From assembly GCF_015277775.1 (NCBI RefSeq), contig NZ_CP063849.1, positions 2,604,001 to 2,668,000 on the forward strand: DNA of 64,000 nt, in the 5' to 3' direction. Positions 1 to 12,384 of the stretch are shown here, piece after piece (positions within the stretch are counted from its first letter, which is position 1; every line of letters begins with the position of its first letter). The position numbers and the translations under genes were made by a program. The notes beneath the pieces were generated by a model, which was not told the origin of the DNA, did no database searches, and worked only from the letters and a program-made list of their open reading frames with translations. The stretch is from Paludibaculum fermentans (GTDB lineage: Bacteria; Acidobacteriota; Terriglobia; Bryobacterales; Bryobacteraceae).

Positions 1-113
1 CCATTTTCCAGATAACGCCGCTTTACCTTTTCCGGGTCGCGCATGCAGCCGCCGAGGCTGAGCAGCGCCACCAGCAGAGTTAGGAATTGCAGGACGAGTC
101 GACTATGTTTCAT
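1..113 (-). CDS. Lipoprotein, N-terminal end only (runs off the window)
   Basis: The minus strand has an ATG at 113 and stays open to the window edge, giving 37 complete codons. The peptide starts MKHSRLVLQF, continues with a leucine-rich hydrophobic stretch and reaches LLSLGGC, a good lipobox with the lipidated Cys at residue 23, so the product should be a lipoprotein. The residues after the Cys (MRDPEKVKRRYLEN) resemble the start of TPR-containing lipoproteins of Acidobacteriota, but the repeats would lie outside the window. It follows the TolC gene on the same strand after a 237-bp gap. The signal peptide is clear; the family is a guess. Confidence 0.7.
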   Translation of the reverse strand, partial: MKHSRLVLQFLTLLVALLSLGGCMRDPEKVKRRYLEN

Positions 114-350
114 GGCTATTTTTACCGAGTATGAACGCGGACCCCCCGAGAGCCCTCAACTAGTTGAGCATACACGAAAAGTGATCGCAATACAGCGCGG
201 GTCAGGGGGCATAAATTGGGTGAATCGAGCTAGTACCAGCAACGGCGGAGGCGCTGCACGCGGGCGGCCCTGCCAGGTGGCCAGTTCGCTGGCGAGTCAC
301 GCTACACCGCCGCCTGAGCTGGGCCTGGCGGCAGGCCCGATTCCGGAACG

Positions 351-1628
351 CTAGCGCAGGGCGGCCACCAGCGCGTTGGTCTGCCGCAGCAGCTCCATCT
401 GCGCCAGCTCCAGCAGGTAGGAACTGTCGTACAGCGCCAGCCACCGCTCCTGTTCCTGAAACCGGGCTTCGTCGATCTGCTTCATCGACGCCTTCCCCTC
501 TTCCATCTGGGCCAGCAGTACCGAGACCTGCTGCCGGGCCAGCTCCAGGTCGAGCTTGGCGACCTCGCGGCCCAGTTCGGCATCCCGGATCTTCATCCAG
601 GCGCGCCGTGTATTGGCCTCGACCCGCCCTCGCAAATCGTTGATCTGGAACCGGATGCGCCGCGACTCAATCTCCGCCTGGGCGGCCCTGGCTTCGTCCG
701 CCGTACTCGCGAAAACAGGGATCTGCAGCGAGACGCCCAACTGGCCGTTGTTGCGCTGAAACTTGTTGAAGTAGTCCTCGTAGTGATTGAACTTGGCGAA
801 GAGTCCATACTGCGCCACAAGGTCCACTTTGGGCATGCGATTGGCCCGGAAGCTGCGCACTTCCAGATTCTTGGCCGCCAGATCCGCTTCCATCCGCCGG
901 ATCTCCCGGTTGTCGCTCAGCGCCTCGGCCACCGAGGTGGGTTCGTCCGGCGGCAGTTCCACCGCTGCCCGCTCCTCCGGAGCCGGAGTAATGGCGTCCC
1001 CAGGATGCAGGGCCAGCACCAACGCCAGGCTTTGCGAGGCCGCATCCCGCGCCGTCTGCAGGCCTTGCAGCCGCTGGCGCGCCTTCAGCATGTTCAGCGC
1101 CGCCCGCCTCGACTCGATGGGCAGTTCCTTCCCCTCTTCCACCCGCAACCGGATCGCCGCCTCCACTCGCCGCAGGTGCTCAATCTGGCGCTCCGCAATG
1201 TCGGTCTCTTTGTGGGCTTTCTCCAGATCCAGGAACAGCGAAGCCGTCCGTAGGGCGATCTCTTCCCTCATCGCCGCCACACCCAGCGCGGCACTGCGGG
1301 CGCTTTCCCTGGCCGACGCTACCTGATACCCCTGTACGGCATTGTAGATATTCCGGACAGCCTTGGCCTGCATCACTGACGGAGAAGCCCCCTCAATGCT
1401 CATGGGCATGCCGCTGGAGTAAGCCAGGCCGCTGCCGACAAAAACCCTGGGCAGCATCGGCTCTTTCACCGCCTGGATCTCGTACGCAGCCTTCTGCTCG
1501 TCCAGGCGCGCCAGCACCAGGTCCGGACTTTGCTTCAGGGCCAGTTCCACTGCCTGCTTCAAGGTGAACGTGCGAGGCTCCGCCATTGCCCCACAAGCCA
1601 GAATCAGGAGGAGAAAGACAGTGCGCAT
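351..1628 (-). CDS. TolC-family outer membrane efflux channel
   Basis: Predicted trimeric outer-membrane exit duct for an efflux or type I secretion pump. I start at the ATG at 1628 rather than an in-frame ATG 30 bases upstream, because it is preceded by AGGGAA at good spacing and opens directly into a signal peptide (MRTVFLLLILACGAMAEP). The 425-residue mature-length protein fits the TolC/OEP family. It begins with FTLKQAVELALKQSPDL, the typical first helix of an OEP repeat, and has long Ala/Glu/Arg-rich helical hairpins, with a second OEP half from about residue 220. It lies 87 bp downstream of a hybrid kinase gene. A MacB-type permease is three genes upstream on the same strand, but no adaptor protein is visible, so the pump partner is inferred. 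Confidence 0.88.
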   Translation of the reverse strand: MRTVFLLLILACGAMAEPRTFTLKQAVELALKQSPDLVLARLDEQKAAYEIQAVKEPMLPRVFVGSGLAYSSGMPMSIEGASPSVMQAKAVRNIYNAVQGYQVASARESARSAALGVAAMREEIALRTASLFLDLEKAHKETDIAERQIEHLRRVEAAIRLRVEEGKELPIESRRAALNMLKARQRLQGLQTARDAASQSLALVLALHPGDAITPAPEERAAVELPPDEPTSVAEALSDNREIRRMEADLAAKNLEVRSFRANRMPKVDLVAQYGLFAKFNHYEDYFNKFQRNNGQLGVSLQIPVFASTADEARAAQAEIESRRIRFQINDLRGRVEANTRRAWMKIRDAELGREVAKLDLELARQQVSVLLAQMEEGKASMKQIDEARFQEQERWLALYDSSYLLELAQMELLRQTNALVAALR

Positions 1629-1715
1629 ATAGGTTCCCTTCGTAGCGTACCGCGCCACGGAATAGGCGTTGGACGCATCCGGACGCCGGAAGAGGTACAG
1701 CCGCCGCGTGCCCGG

Positions 1716-4700
1716 TCAGCCGATCAGGTCGCGGACGGTTTTCAGGAATACGTCCAACGACACCGGCTTCTGCAAGCACTCGTGGGCGCCGGCCCGCCGC
1801 GCCTCCCGCCGCACGTGGTCGTCCCAATTGCCGGCGATCGCCACCAGCCGCACATGCGGCAGCTCATGCGACAACAGATGGATCTGGTCGAGCGCCTCGC
1901 TCTCGGGGGCGATCGCGTCCACTACCAGCAGATCCACCGGCTTCTGCCGGCAGCGCGCCACGGCATCGGCTCCGTCGGCGGCAATGGCTACGGTGTACCC
2001 TTTCATCTCAAGAGCATCCCGCAGCAGTGCCGTGACCGCCGCGTCGCCGTCCAGCAGCAGCACGGACCGGGGCCGGATGGGTGTCGCCAGCACCTCCCGG
2101 ATCCGCTCGCTCAAACTCCGTGAATTGAAGGGCTTAGCCAGAAACTCCAGGCCCGGGTCCAGCACCCCGTGTTGGACGATCGCGTTCTGCGTGTAGCCCG
2201 ACATGAACAAAACGCGCATCTTCCGGCAGATTGGGGCCAGGGCCTCGGAGAGTTGCCGCCCGCCCAGGTTCGGCATCACCACATCGGTCACCAGCAGATC
2301 CACCAGGTCGCCCAGAATACGGCCGGTGCGCAGCGCCTGCTCGCCGTTCGCGGCCTCGTGGACCGTATACCCCAGCTCCCTCAGCACCCGCGCGGCAAAC
2401 TCACGTACCCCGGGATCGTCCTCCACCAGCAGGATCGTCTCACTGCCGCCGACTGACGTCACGGCCGGTTTGTCATCGGCTGTGCGGGCCAGGGCGGTCG
2501 CGGCCGGCAGATACACCTTGAAAGTACTGCCCACGTCCGGCTCACTATAGACCGCGATGTGGCCGCCGCTCTGTTTGACGATGCCGAATGCCGTGGACAA
2601 TCCGAGGCCAGTCCCCTTCCCGGCCGGCTTCGTGGTGAAAAACGGCTCGAAGATGCGCGCCTGGGTCTTCGCGTCCATCCCGTAGCCGGTATCGCTGACG
2701 GCCAGCATGGCGTGACGGCCGGGTTTGACACCCAGGTGGCTCTCCACATAGGCCTCGTCCAGGATCACTTCCTGCGACTCGATGGTGACCAGGCCACCGG
2801 CCGCCATCGCGTCGCTGGCGTTAATCACGAGGTTCATCAGGACCTGTTCCAACTGGTGCGGATCGGCCTCCACCTGGCACACCGCCGGATCCAGTTTCAT
2901 CTCAAGCTGGATGTCCTCGCGCAGCAACCGCGCCAGCAGCGGCCGCATGCCCTGGACCACCGTATTGATGTTCAGGACCCGCAGCTGCAGCACCTGCTTC
3001 CGGCCGAACGCCAGCAACTGATGCGTCAGCGCCGCCGCCCGGTCTCCGGCCGAGGCAATCTGGGCCAGATGCGGACGGATGGGATGGTCGTCCGCCAACC
3101 CCATCAGGCTGAGATTCGCATAGCCGCCGATGACGGTCAGCAGGTTGTTGAAATCATGGGCGATCCCGCCGGCCAGTTGTCCAATCGCCTCCATCTTCTG
3201 CGACTGCCGCAGTTGCTCTTCCAGGCGCTGCTTCGACGTCACATCGATCGACATCACCAGCCGTGCCGGGTGGCCCTCAAACTGGATGGAATGCGACCGG
3301 ATGTCGACATGCATCAGCGACCCATCCTTGCGCTGATGGCGCCAATACCGCTCCGGTTGGTCCGCCCAGTTCAGCTTCTCGTAGCCCTTTTCCAGCTTGG
3401 AGATACGATCAATCAGGATAGGCACATCTTCCGGCGGCCGGATGTCCCTGATCGTCATGGCCAGAAACTCAGCGCGGCTGAACCCGTAATCGTGGATCGC
3501 AGCCTGATTCACCGCCAGGAACTCCAGCGTGACCTCGTCGTAAACCCATAGCGGAACAGGACTTCGCTCAAACATCAGGCGGTAGTGCTCGGCCGTGCGC
3601 TTGCGGTCTGTGATGTCCACATACGTGGCCAGAACGCCGATCGTCTGTCCACCCGGCCCCAGCACCGGCCCGGAACTCGCATCGATGACCTTCACCCGTC
3701 CATCGGCGGTGCGTATTGCAATCTCCTCGTTCATGACGGTTGCTCCGGTGAGCAAAGTCCGCATGACCGGCCAGTCATTCGGGGTGTATGGGGTCCCGTC
3801 GGGAAGGCTGCCGGACCGCAGCGCCAATTCGGATTCCAGGTCGTCTGGGATCGGGCGGCCCATGATCCGCTCCGCCGCCGGATTGCACAGCGCGAACCGG
3901 CGCGACGGCAGGTCGATTACCATTACCCCCACCGGCAACTGGTCCACAATCGACCGCAGCCGGGCGTGCTCCGTCACCAACTGCTGCGCGACGCCGGCCT
4001 GTTCGCTGATGTCGGTCAGACACCCGGTGAGCACCGCACCCCCGCTCTCCCGGCCTTCGTGCAGCCGGCCGCGGTCGCGCACCCAGCGCACTCCATTCGG
4101 CGTAACTACTTTATAATCCTGCTGATATGGTTCTCCGGTGCGCGCCGCATTCTCCAGCGCACGCAGCGCGCGATCGCGGTCATCGGGAGACAGATGGCCG
4201 AAATGCACGCCCAAGGGACATTCCCGCAGCTCGGCGGGTAGCTCCAGCAGGCGGCAAGCCCGTTCATCCCGCGCCGCCATGCCGCTGAATGGATCGATCC
4301 TCCAGGTTCCAATGCCGGAGGCCCACAGCGCGTCCCCATAGCGCTCCTCGATCTCCCGCAGTTTTGACGCCCGGGCCAGGCGCTCCGTTATGTCCCGGGC
4401 AATCTTCGCCGCGCCCACCACCTGGCCGTCATCCCCGAGAATCGGGGAAATCGAGAGGGAGACAGGCACCAGTTGGCCGTTCTTCTTTCTACGGACGGTC
4501 TCGAAGTGCTGGATCCGCTCGCCGCGCTTGATCTTCTCCAGGATCGATTGCATCTCACCCTGGCGGTCCGGCGGCAGGATCAGGCTGATCGGACTCCCGA
4601 TCATCTCGGCCGCCGTATAGCCGAAGATCTGCTCCGCGGCCAGATTCCAACTTGTGACAGTTCCATCCAGTGTTTTGCTGATGATGGCGTCGTCAGAGGA

Positions 4701-4739
4701 TTCAATGATGGAGGCGAGGTAGGCGCTGGAGATAGACAT
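1716..4739 (-). CDS. Hybrid sensor histidine kinase, four PAS domains and two receiver domains
   Basis: A 1007-residue signalling kinase without an obvious membrane segment, so probably cytosolic. Order: PAS at about 8-118, PAS 130-245, PAS 260-378, PAS 385-503, dimerisation/phosphoacceptor domain from about 515 with the H-box [11 protein letters not shown] (His528), HATPase to about 745 with N-box Asn near 640 and G-box [10 protein letters not shown], receiver 1 at about 767-880 (acceptor Asp819, Lys869), receiver 2 at about 891-1005 (Asp941, Lys991). Receiver 2 has LLLDGDA in place of a canonical acidic pair, so its metal site may be weakened. No DNA-binding output is present, so an external phosphorelay partner is expected. 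It sits between the ABC permease gene and the TolC gene, which may be its targets or just neighbours. Confidence 0.92.
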   Translation of the reverse strand: MSISSAYLASIIESSDDAIISKTLDGTVTSWNLAAEQIFGYTAAEMIGSPISLILPPDRQGEMQSILEKIKRGERIQHFETVRRKKNGQLVPVSLSISPILGDDGQVVGAAKIARDITERLARASKLREIEERYGDALWASGIGTWRIDPFSGMAARDERACRLLELPAELRECPLGVHFGHLSPDDRDRALRALENAARTGEPYQQDYKVVTPNGVRWVRDRGRLHEGRESGGAVLTGCLTDISEQAGVAQQLVTEHARLRSIVDQLPVGVMVIDLPSRRFALCNPAAERIMGRPIPDDLESELALRSGSLPDGTPYTPNDWPVMRTLLTGATVMNEEIAIRTADGRVKVIDASSGPVLGPGGQTIGVLATYVDITDRKRTAEHYRLMFERSPVPLWVYDEVTLEFLAVNQAAIHDYGFSRAEFLAMTIRDIRPPEDVPILIDRISKLEKGYEKLNWADQPERYWRHQRKDGSLMHVDIRSHSIQFEGHPARLVMSIDVTSKQRLEEQLRQSQKMEAIGQLAGGIAHDFNNLLTVIGGYANLSLMGLADDHPIRPHLAQIASAGDRAAALTHQLLAFGRKQVLQLRVLNINTVVQGMRPLLARLLREDIQLEMKLDPAVCQVEADPHQLEQVLMNLVINASDAMAAGGLVTIESQEVILDEAYVESHLGVKPGRHAMLAVSDTGYGMDAKTQARIFEPFFTTKPAGKGTGLGLSTAFGIVKQSGGHIAVYSEPDVGSTFKVYLPAATALARTADDKPAVTSVGGSETILLVEDDPGVREFAARVLRELGYTVHEAANGEQALRTGRILGDLVDLLVTDVVMPNLGGRQLSEALAPICRKMRVLFMSGYTQNAIVQHGVLDPGLEFLAKPFNSRSLSERIREVLATPIRPRSVLLLDGDAAVTALLRDALEMKGYTVAIAADGADAVARCRQKPVDLLVVDAIAPESEALDQIHLLSHELPHVRLVAIAGNWDDHVRREARRAGAHECLQKPVSLDVFLKTVRDLIG

Positions 4740-4904
4740 AGCTCAGTCCCGGCCTAACCCGGCGACCGATGCACCGGATTGACCGCTACCACTTAAGGCA
4801 GCCACCCGGTTTACTGTCGGAGGCTGAACAACATTGTAGAGCACGGCGCACCGGCCCTCCCTGCATTCTGTACTAATTGGTTGAGATTTCCTAATGCAGC
4901 TGAA

Positions 4905-6131
4905 CTACTCATACCGCAGCGCTTCGGTAGGGTTCAATCTGGAGGCCCTGTTGGCGGGCAGAATGCCAAAGATGATGCCGACAATGAACGAAACGCCAAA
5001 GGCCACCACGATGGAGAGCGTGGAGATGGGGATATAGACTTCGTCCTGCAGGAGGTTCGCCGCCACCGGCACGGCCACACCGGCCAGAATCCCCAGGACC
5101 CCGCCGCCGACACTGATGAGGATTGCTTCCAGGAGGAACTGCAGCAGCACGGCCCGGCGCGAGGCGCCCAGCGACATGCGGACACCGATTTCCCTGGTCC
5201 GTTCCGTCACCGTCACCAGCATGATGTTCATGATTCCGATGCCCGAGATCAGCAGCGCGATGGCGCTCACCAGCACCAGCACGAAGGTCAGCACGGTCGC
5301 CACGGTACTGGCGGTCTCCAGGATCGCGGTCAGGTTCTGCACCGTATAGCGCGCGCCCTGCCGGTGCCGCGAAGCCAATAGTTCTGACAGGACCTGCGTC
5401 GCCGCCGGCACATCCTCGGCCACCCGGACCTGCAGATACATCGGGTCCACGCGCTCCACCGGCTCGAAAAAACGCTGGACCGTGAACGGGATCAGCGCGG
5501 CGCCGTTGTCGCCCAGTTCCGACTGGCCAAAGGTGGACGTGCGTTCCTTGAACACACCGATGATGGTGAATTGCAGCCCATGGATCTTGATGACCTGGCC
5601 CACCGAATTGCTGGTGGATCCGAACAGGGTGATGGCCAGTTTGTTGTCCAGCATGGCCACCTTCTGCCGCAAGGCGATGTCGGAGGGATCGAAAAACCGG
5701 CCATTCCGGGTGACCAGCTGTAGATTCCTGACCTGCGAGTAAAACTCGTCGGTGCCGATGACCCGTACGTCCCGCTCGTGACCGTCGATCACCAGGCGGT
5801 CGGTTGCATTCGTGACGGCGGAAGCGGCCACGATCCGCGAGCCCAGCTCCCGGCGGGCGGCCTCGACATCGGCCAGTTTCACAAAGTCGGCGTCCGCCTT
5901 GGCCGTGTCCTGCGTACCCGCGTCATAGTAGGCGGAAATGAGGTTGGAACCGATCCCGCGGATCTTGTCCAGAATCAGGTCGCGGCTGGTGATCGAAATG
6001 GTCACCACCAGGATCACGCTGGCGTTCCCGATCAGCAGGCCCAGGGCGGTGAGCAGCGTCCGCACCCGGTTTGCCTGCAAAGCCTGATAGCTGAAGCGGA
6101 AAGCCTCGTAAAGGAACTGCAGGGACGGCAT
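4905..6131 (-). CDS. MacB/FtsX-type ABC transporter permease
   Basis: Inner-membrane permease of the MacB type. An N-terminal transmembrane helix (about 15-45 in this 408-residue form) is followed by a large periplasmic MacB_PCD domain. Three C-terminal helices carry FtsX signatures, including IGIMNIMLVTVTERTREIG and the usual terminal LNPTEALRYE. I chose the ATG at 6131; an upstream GTG at 6149 has no ribosome site. Family members work with a separate or fused ATPase and usually an adaptor protein. Neither is encoded nearby, although a TolC-type channel lies 3.3 kb downstream. It follows the TPR gene with 49 bp between and probably shares its transcript. Confidence 0.9.
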   Translation of the reverse strand: MPSLQFLYEAFRFSYQALQANRVRTLLTALGLLIGNASVILVVTISITSRDLILDKIRGIGSNLISAYYDAGTQDTAKADADFVKLADVEAARRELGSRIVAASAVTNATDRLVIDGHERDVRVIGTDEFYSQVRNLQLVTRNGRFFDPSDIALRQKVAMLDNKLAITLFGSTSNSVGQVIKIHGLQFTIIGVFKERTSTFGQSELGDNGAALIPFTVQRFFEPVERVDPMYLQVRVAEDVPAATQVLSELLASRHRQGARYTVQNLTAILETASTVATVLTFVLVLVSAIALLISGIGIMNIMLVTVTERTREIGVRMSLGASRRAVLLQFLLEAILISVGGGVLGILAGVAVPVAANLLQDEVYIPISTLSIVVAFGVSFIVGIIFGILPANRASRLNPTEALRYE

Positions 6132-6180
6132 CAGATTCCAGTGTGCCACGAGACGCGCCGGCCGGTCCGCATGCAGCGGC

Positions 6181-7029
6181 TTAGTCGGCCGTCACGCGCT
6201 TCAACAGGCGGCGGGCATCTTCCCTCGAAGGATCTTCGGGAGAAAGCGGCGCCTGCAGGTACTCGTTCAGCAGTTTCCGCGCGACGTCCAGGTTCCGGTT
6301 GGTGTCGATATACGACTCGGCTCGCGCGTAGAGAATCCGCTTGGCGTTCGGATCCACCTTGGCCGCCTGCTGGAAGATCGTCTCGCTCTCGCCGTACTTG
6401 CCGCGGCGTGCCAGGAAGCGGGCCAGGTCGATCACGCGGCCCACCTGCTTCGGCGCCAGGTCGACGGCCTTCCGCAACTGGCCCTCGGCCAGGTCATACT
6501 GCTTGCGGCGCTGCGCGATCTGCGCCAGGGCGAAGTGGTATTCGGCCGCATCGTTCGTGCGGATCTGTTCGGCCAGCGTCATGGCTTTGTCCATGCCGCC
6601 CCCCAGGAACCCCGGAGCTTCCAGATAGTAGGAGAACAGATCGTTAACGGCCTCAACGTCCTTGGGATTGAGCGCGACTGCCTTCTCAAAGAACTGACGC
6701 GCTTTTGAGGCATAGCCGGGCGCCATGAACGGATTGGCGGTCTCGGCCCTGCGGCCCCAGGCGCGGCCCAACCAGTTCACATAGACCGAGTTGTTCGGGT
6801 TGGCCTGGACCGCCTTCTCGAAGTACTCGATCGACTTCTTGAAGTCGCCCAACTGGTAAGACGCCTTACCCGCCAGTTCCCAGCCGACGGCCGTCTTGCC
6901 TTCCGATGATTTGTTCAACGCATCCAGCGCGGCTTGGTAGTCCGTGTGGTCGTACAGTTTCTGCGCGCGGTCCACATCCGAGGCGACGGCGCACAGGCTC
7001 AAGAATAGGCTGACAATGAACACCCTCAC
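6181..7029 (-). CDS. Secreted tetratricopeptide-repeat protein
   Basis: A 282-residue protein starting with GTG at 7029 behind a GGAAG ribosome site. It has a short signal peptide (MRVFIVSLFLSLCAVAS) and then TPR-like helical pairs along nearly its whole length, such as ALDALNKSSEGKTAVGWELA, FKKSIEYFEKAVQANPNNS and ARQFFEKAVALNPKDVEAVN. TPR proteins act as protein-binding scaffolds, and here the scaffold would be periplasmic. It is the first gene of a run with the MacB-type permease. A perfect inverted repeat lies 33 bp upstream of its start. The client is unknown. Confidence 0.85.
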   Translation of the reverse strand: MRVFIVSLFLSLCAVASDVDRAQKLYDHTDYQAALDALNKSSEGKTAVGWELAGKASYQLGDFKKSIEYFEKAVQANPNNSVYVNWLGRAWGRRAETANPFMAPGYASKARQFFEKAVALNPKDVEAVNDLFSYYLEAPGFLGGGMDKAMTLAEQIRTNDAAEYHFALAQIAQRRKQYDLAEGQLRKAVDLAPKQVGRVIDLARFLARRGKYGESETIFQQAAKVDPNAKRILYARAESYIDTNRNLDVARKLLNEYLQAPLSPEDPSREDARRLLKRVTAD

Positions 7030-7061
7030 GGCTCTTCCCCGTTCCGACTACTCCCATTGTA

Positions 7062-7081
7062 CCGTGGCTATTATGCCACGG
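7062..7081. promoter_or_regulatory. Perfect 7-bp inverted repeat upstream of the TPR gene
   Basis: CCGTGGC, a 6-nt AT-rich spacer and GCCACGG form a perfect inverted repeat 33 bp upstream of the TPR gene start. Read on the minus strand the centre contains CATAAT, which could be a -10 element, so the palindrome may be an operator over the promoter of the TPR/permease run. It has no T-tract, so a terminator is less likely. Confidence 0.4.
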
Positions 7082-7354
7082 CGGAACCTCGATTTCATCG
7101 TGTTCCAACCCATTGGACGCTGAAAGGGCGTGTTTGGTGACAAGAGATGCGCACGTTTTTGAAACGGTGTTCAGCGCGCTGATTCCATGCGACTTAGTAC
7201 TCGACAATTTCTTCGCCACCCACCGCCCGAGCCTATCTTTGGAGTATCGGGGCCGCCTTGGCTCGGCGGAGGAAGCCAGGTTTGCCGGCCGGTATCGAGC
7301 GAGCGCCAGAAAAAAGATTGCGCGGAGCCTTGTTGTCTTTAGAAGATATCCAAG
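7082..7354. other. Divergent intergenic region, no gene seen
   Basis: With the palindrome this is the 325-bp gap between the divergent TPR and acyl-CoA ligase genes. It was searched for a TPP riboswitch because thiC lies downstream, but neither the CTGAGA box nor the ACCTGATCTGG-type core is present. An 81-codon open frame on the plus strand has no recognisable product and is taken as chance. Confidence 0.5.
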
Positions 7355-10349
<2,995 letters not shown>

Positions 10350-10360
10350 GTTCCTATGCG

Positions 10361-10383
10361 GACGCCGGAACCCCTCCGGCGTC
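10361..10383 (+). other. Hairpin between thiC and the next gene
   Basis: GACGCCGG, a 7-nt loop and CCGGCGTC form a perfect 8-bp stem 12 bp after the thiC stop. There is no T-run after it, so it may act as an RNA stabiliser, a pause site or a weak terminator rather than a canonical intrinsic terminator. Confidence 0.45.
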
Positions 10384-10399
10384 GCCCTTCCCGCCCAAC

Positions 10400-10699
10400 A
10401 TGCCCCCGTCCGTCACCCCCGAAGATCGAGTCCTGGTGCTCTGCCTGGGCGACACTGCCCTGCTCCGTGAGTTGGCGAAAGCCTACGCATTGGTAGGGAT
10501 GGGCGCGCCCGAAGCGGTCCAGGCCGCCCGCCGCGCGCTGGCTGACCTGGCGAACGTCATGTTCGTGCAGGGCAACCGCAACGACATCCCCTGGCAGGAC
10601 CGCTGGTTCACCCTCATCCTGGTGGAGGGCGATCTGGAATCGACGCCCGAAATGGCTCGCGTCCTGGCCGAGGGTGGCCGCATCGCCGCCATCGCCTGA
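10400..10699 (+). CDS. Small SAM-methyltransferase-like Rossmann protein
   Basis: A 99-residue protein that looks like a minimal class I SAM-binding half-domain: RVLVLCLGD in the place of motif I, VGMGAPEAVQAARR as a motif II region, NVMFVQGNRNDIPW as motif III, LILVEGD as strand 4 and ARVLAEGGRIAAIA as strand 5. Full methyltransferases are usually over 190 residues, and motif I here lacks the normal GxGxG. It may therefore bind a nucleotide without catalysis or be a truncated relic. It follows thiC by 50 bp on the same strand with a hairpin between. Function unknown. Confidence 0.6.
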   Translation: MPPSVTPEDRVLVLCLGDTALLRELAKAYALVGMGAPEAVQAARRALADLANVMFVQGNRNDIPWQDRWFTLILVEGDLESTPEMARVLAEGGRIAAIA

Positions 10700-10804
10700 C
10701 CCGCTGGACAGCGCCCGCCCGCGTGCCTACACTGATGGAGGCATTGATCCCTTCCTTTCAACGCGGCGTGTCGACGGCTTCGATCCGCCGGGAGGTGAGT
10801 TGGC

Positions 10805-12376
10805 ATGGCAACCAGAACCAGTGGTTGGAACCGGCGGCAATGGCTGGCGACAGCGGCCGCCAGCACCGCGGCCGGCGCCCAGGCGGATGCGGCGGAAATG
10901 GCTGACGTCCCCCAGACCGGCAAGCTCTACGAAGCCCTCGGAGTCCGTCCGTTCATCAACGCGCGCGGTACCTTTACCATCCTCACGGGCTCGCAATCGC
11001 TGCCCGAGGTGAAGCAGGCCATGCTGGAGGCTTCGCGCCATTACGTCCATCTGGACGAACTGATGGACGCGGTGGGCCACCGCATTGCCGAACTGACCAA
11101 GGCGGAATGGGGCATCGTCACCGCCGGCTGCGCGGCGGCCATCACGCATGCGACGTCGGCCTGCATTGCCGGCATGGATCCGGAGAAGATGCAGCGGCTG
11201 CCCAAGCTCGAGGGCTTGAAGGACCAGGTCGTGATGCCGCGCTACGCCCGCAACGAGTACGACCACGCGGCGCGCATGCTGGGCGTCACGATGATCGAGG
11301 TGGAAACGGAGGAACAACTCCAGGCGGCGCTGGGCCCGCGCACGGCGATGGTCCTGATCCTCAGTTGCCCGGCCGCCGAGAAGGGCCCGCTCACCGTCCC
11401 GGTCATCTGCCGCATCGCCCGCGAGAAGAACGTGCCGGTCCTGGTGGACGCCGCGGCCGAGACCATGACGATCCCCAACATCCACCTCAATCACGGCGCG
11501 ACCATGGTCGCCTATAGCGGCGGCAAGTGCATGCGCGGACCCCAGGCCGCCGGACTCCTGCTGGGCCCCAAGGACCTGCTGCAGGCCGCGTGGCTCAACA
11601 GCGCGCCGCACCATGCCTTCGGCCGCTCCCTCAAAGTGGGCAAGGAAGAGATCATGGGCATGCTGGCGGCCCTGGAGGCCTGGGTGCGCCGCGACCACGA
11701 CGCCGAATGGAAGCAATGGGAAAGCTGGCTGGAGACCATCCGCCAGGAGGCCTGCCGTGTGGACGGTGTCACCTCGGAAATCCTCCAACCGGAGGACCTG
11801 TCCAATCACGCTCCGCGCCTGAGGCTGAAGTGGGACGCCGGCCAGGTCGGCATCACCGGCCAGGAGGTCGCCAAGGCGTTGGACCGCGGTGAACCGCGCA
11901 TCATCGTGGCGGGCTCCACCGGAGAGCGGCCCGCGCGCATGGACAGTTCCGTCACCATCATGCCCTACATGATGAATCCGGAGGACGCACCCATCGTCGC
12001 CAAGGCGCTGCACGCGGCGTTGGCCCATCCGCCCAAAATCGAACCGGCGCCCGTCTCCACCGCGGCCCCCTCGCAGGTAGCCGGCCGCTGGACGGTGCAC
12101 CTTCAATTCATCCGCGGCGAAGCTACCCACGAAATCGCCCTGGAACAGGACGGCGGCAAGCTCTCAGGTACCCACAAGACCACCTGGATGAGCAATCCCC
12201 TGCGCGGCGACGTCAGCGGGGCGGCAGTGCAGTTCCGCAGCGCGCATCGCTACGAGGGCACCGTGCTCAATTACGTCTTTGAAGGCAAGCTGGAGGGCGG
12301 CACGCTGAGCGGAGAAGTCCGGATGGGCGAGTACGGCACAGCCAGGTGGACCGCCAGCCGCGTGCAACCGGCGTAG
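10805..12376 (+). CDS. Tat-exported SelA-like PLP-dependent protein with C-terminal beta domain
   Basis: A 523-residue protein starting at an ATG behind a strong GGGAGGTGA ribosome site. The N-terminus has a twin-arginine leader (NRRQWLATAAAST). Residues about 40-400 match the SelA/aminotransferase class V-like PLP fold found in D-glucosaminate-6-phosphate ammonia-lyase relatives: INARGTFTILTG, EWGIVTAGCAAAIT, VLVDAAAE, and the PLP-lysine segment YSGGKCMRGPQAAG. After a proline/alanine linker near 405-418 the last 105 residues form a beta-rich module (GRWTVHLQFI, GTVLNYVFEGKLEGGTLSGE). Export of a PLP enzyme and the extra domain are both unusual. The substrate is not known. Confidence 0.78.
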   Translation: MATRTSGWNRRQWLATAAASTAAGAQADAAEMADVPQTGKLYEALGVRPFINARGTFTILTGSQSLPEVKQAMLEASRHYVHLDELMDAVGHRIAELTKAEWGIVTAGCAAAITHATSACIAGMDPEKMQRLPKLEGLKDQVVMPRYARNEYDHAARMLGVTMIEVETEEQLQAALGPRTAMVLILSCPAAEKGPLTVPVICRIAREKNVPVLVDAAAETMTIPNIHLNHGATMVAYSGGKCMRGPQAAGLLLGPKDLLQAAWLNSAPHHAFGRSLKVGKEEIMGMLAALEAWVRRDHDAEWKQWESWLETIRQEACRVDGVTSEILQPEDLSNHAPRLRLKWDAGQVGITGQEVAKALDRGEPRIIVAGSTGERPARMDSSVTIMPYMMNPEDAPIVAKALHAALAHPPKIEPAPVSTAAPSQVAGRWTVHLQFIRGEATHEIALEQDGGKLSGTHKTTWMSNPLRGDVSGAAVQFRSAHRYEGTVLNYVFEGKLEGGTLSGEVRMGEYGTARWTASRVQPA

Positions 12377-12384
12377 GCGGGAAG

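Noticed and set aside
7030-7354. TPP riboswitch upstream of the ligase/thiC operon
   Set aside because: The conserved THI-box elements (CTGAGA and the ACCTGATCTGG-type core) are absent on reading both strands.
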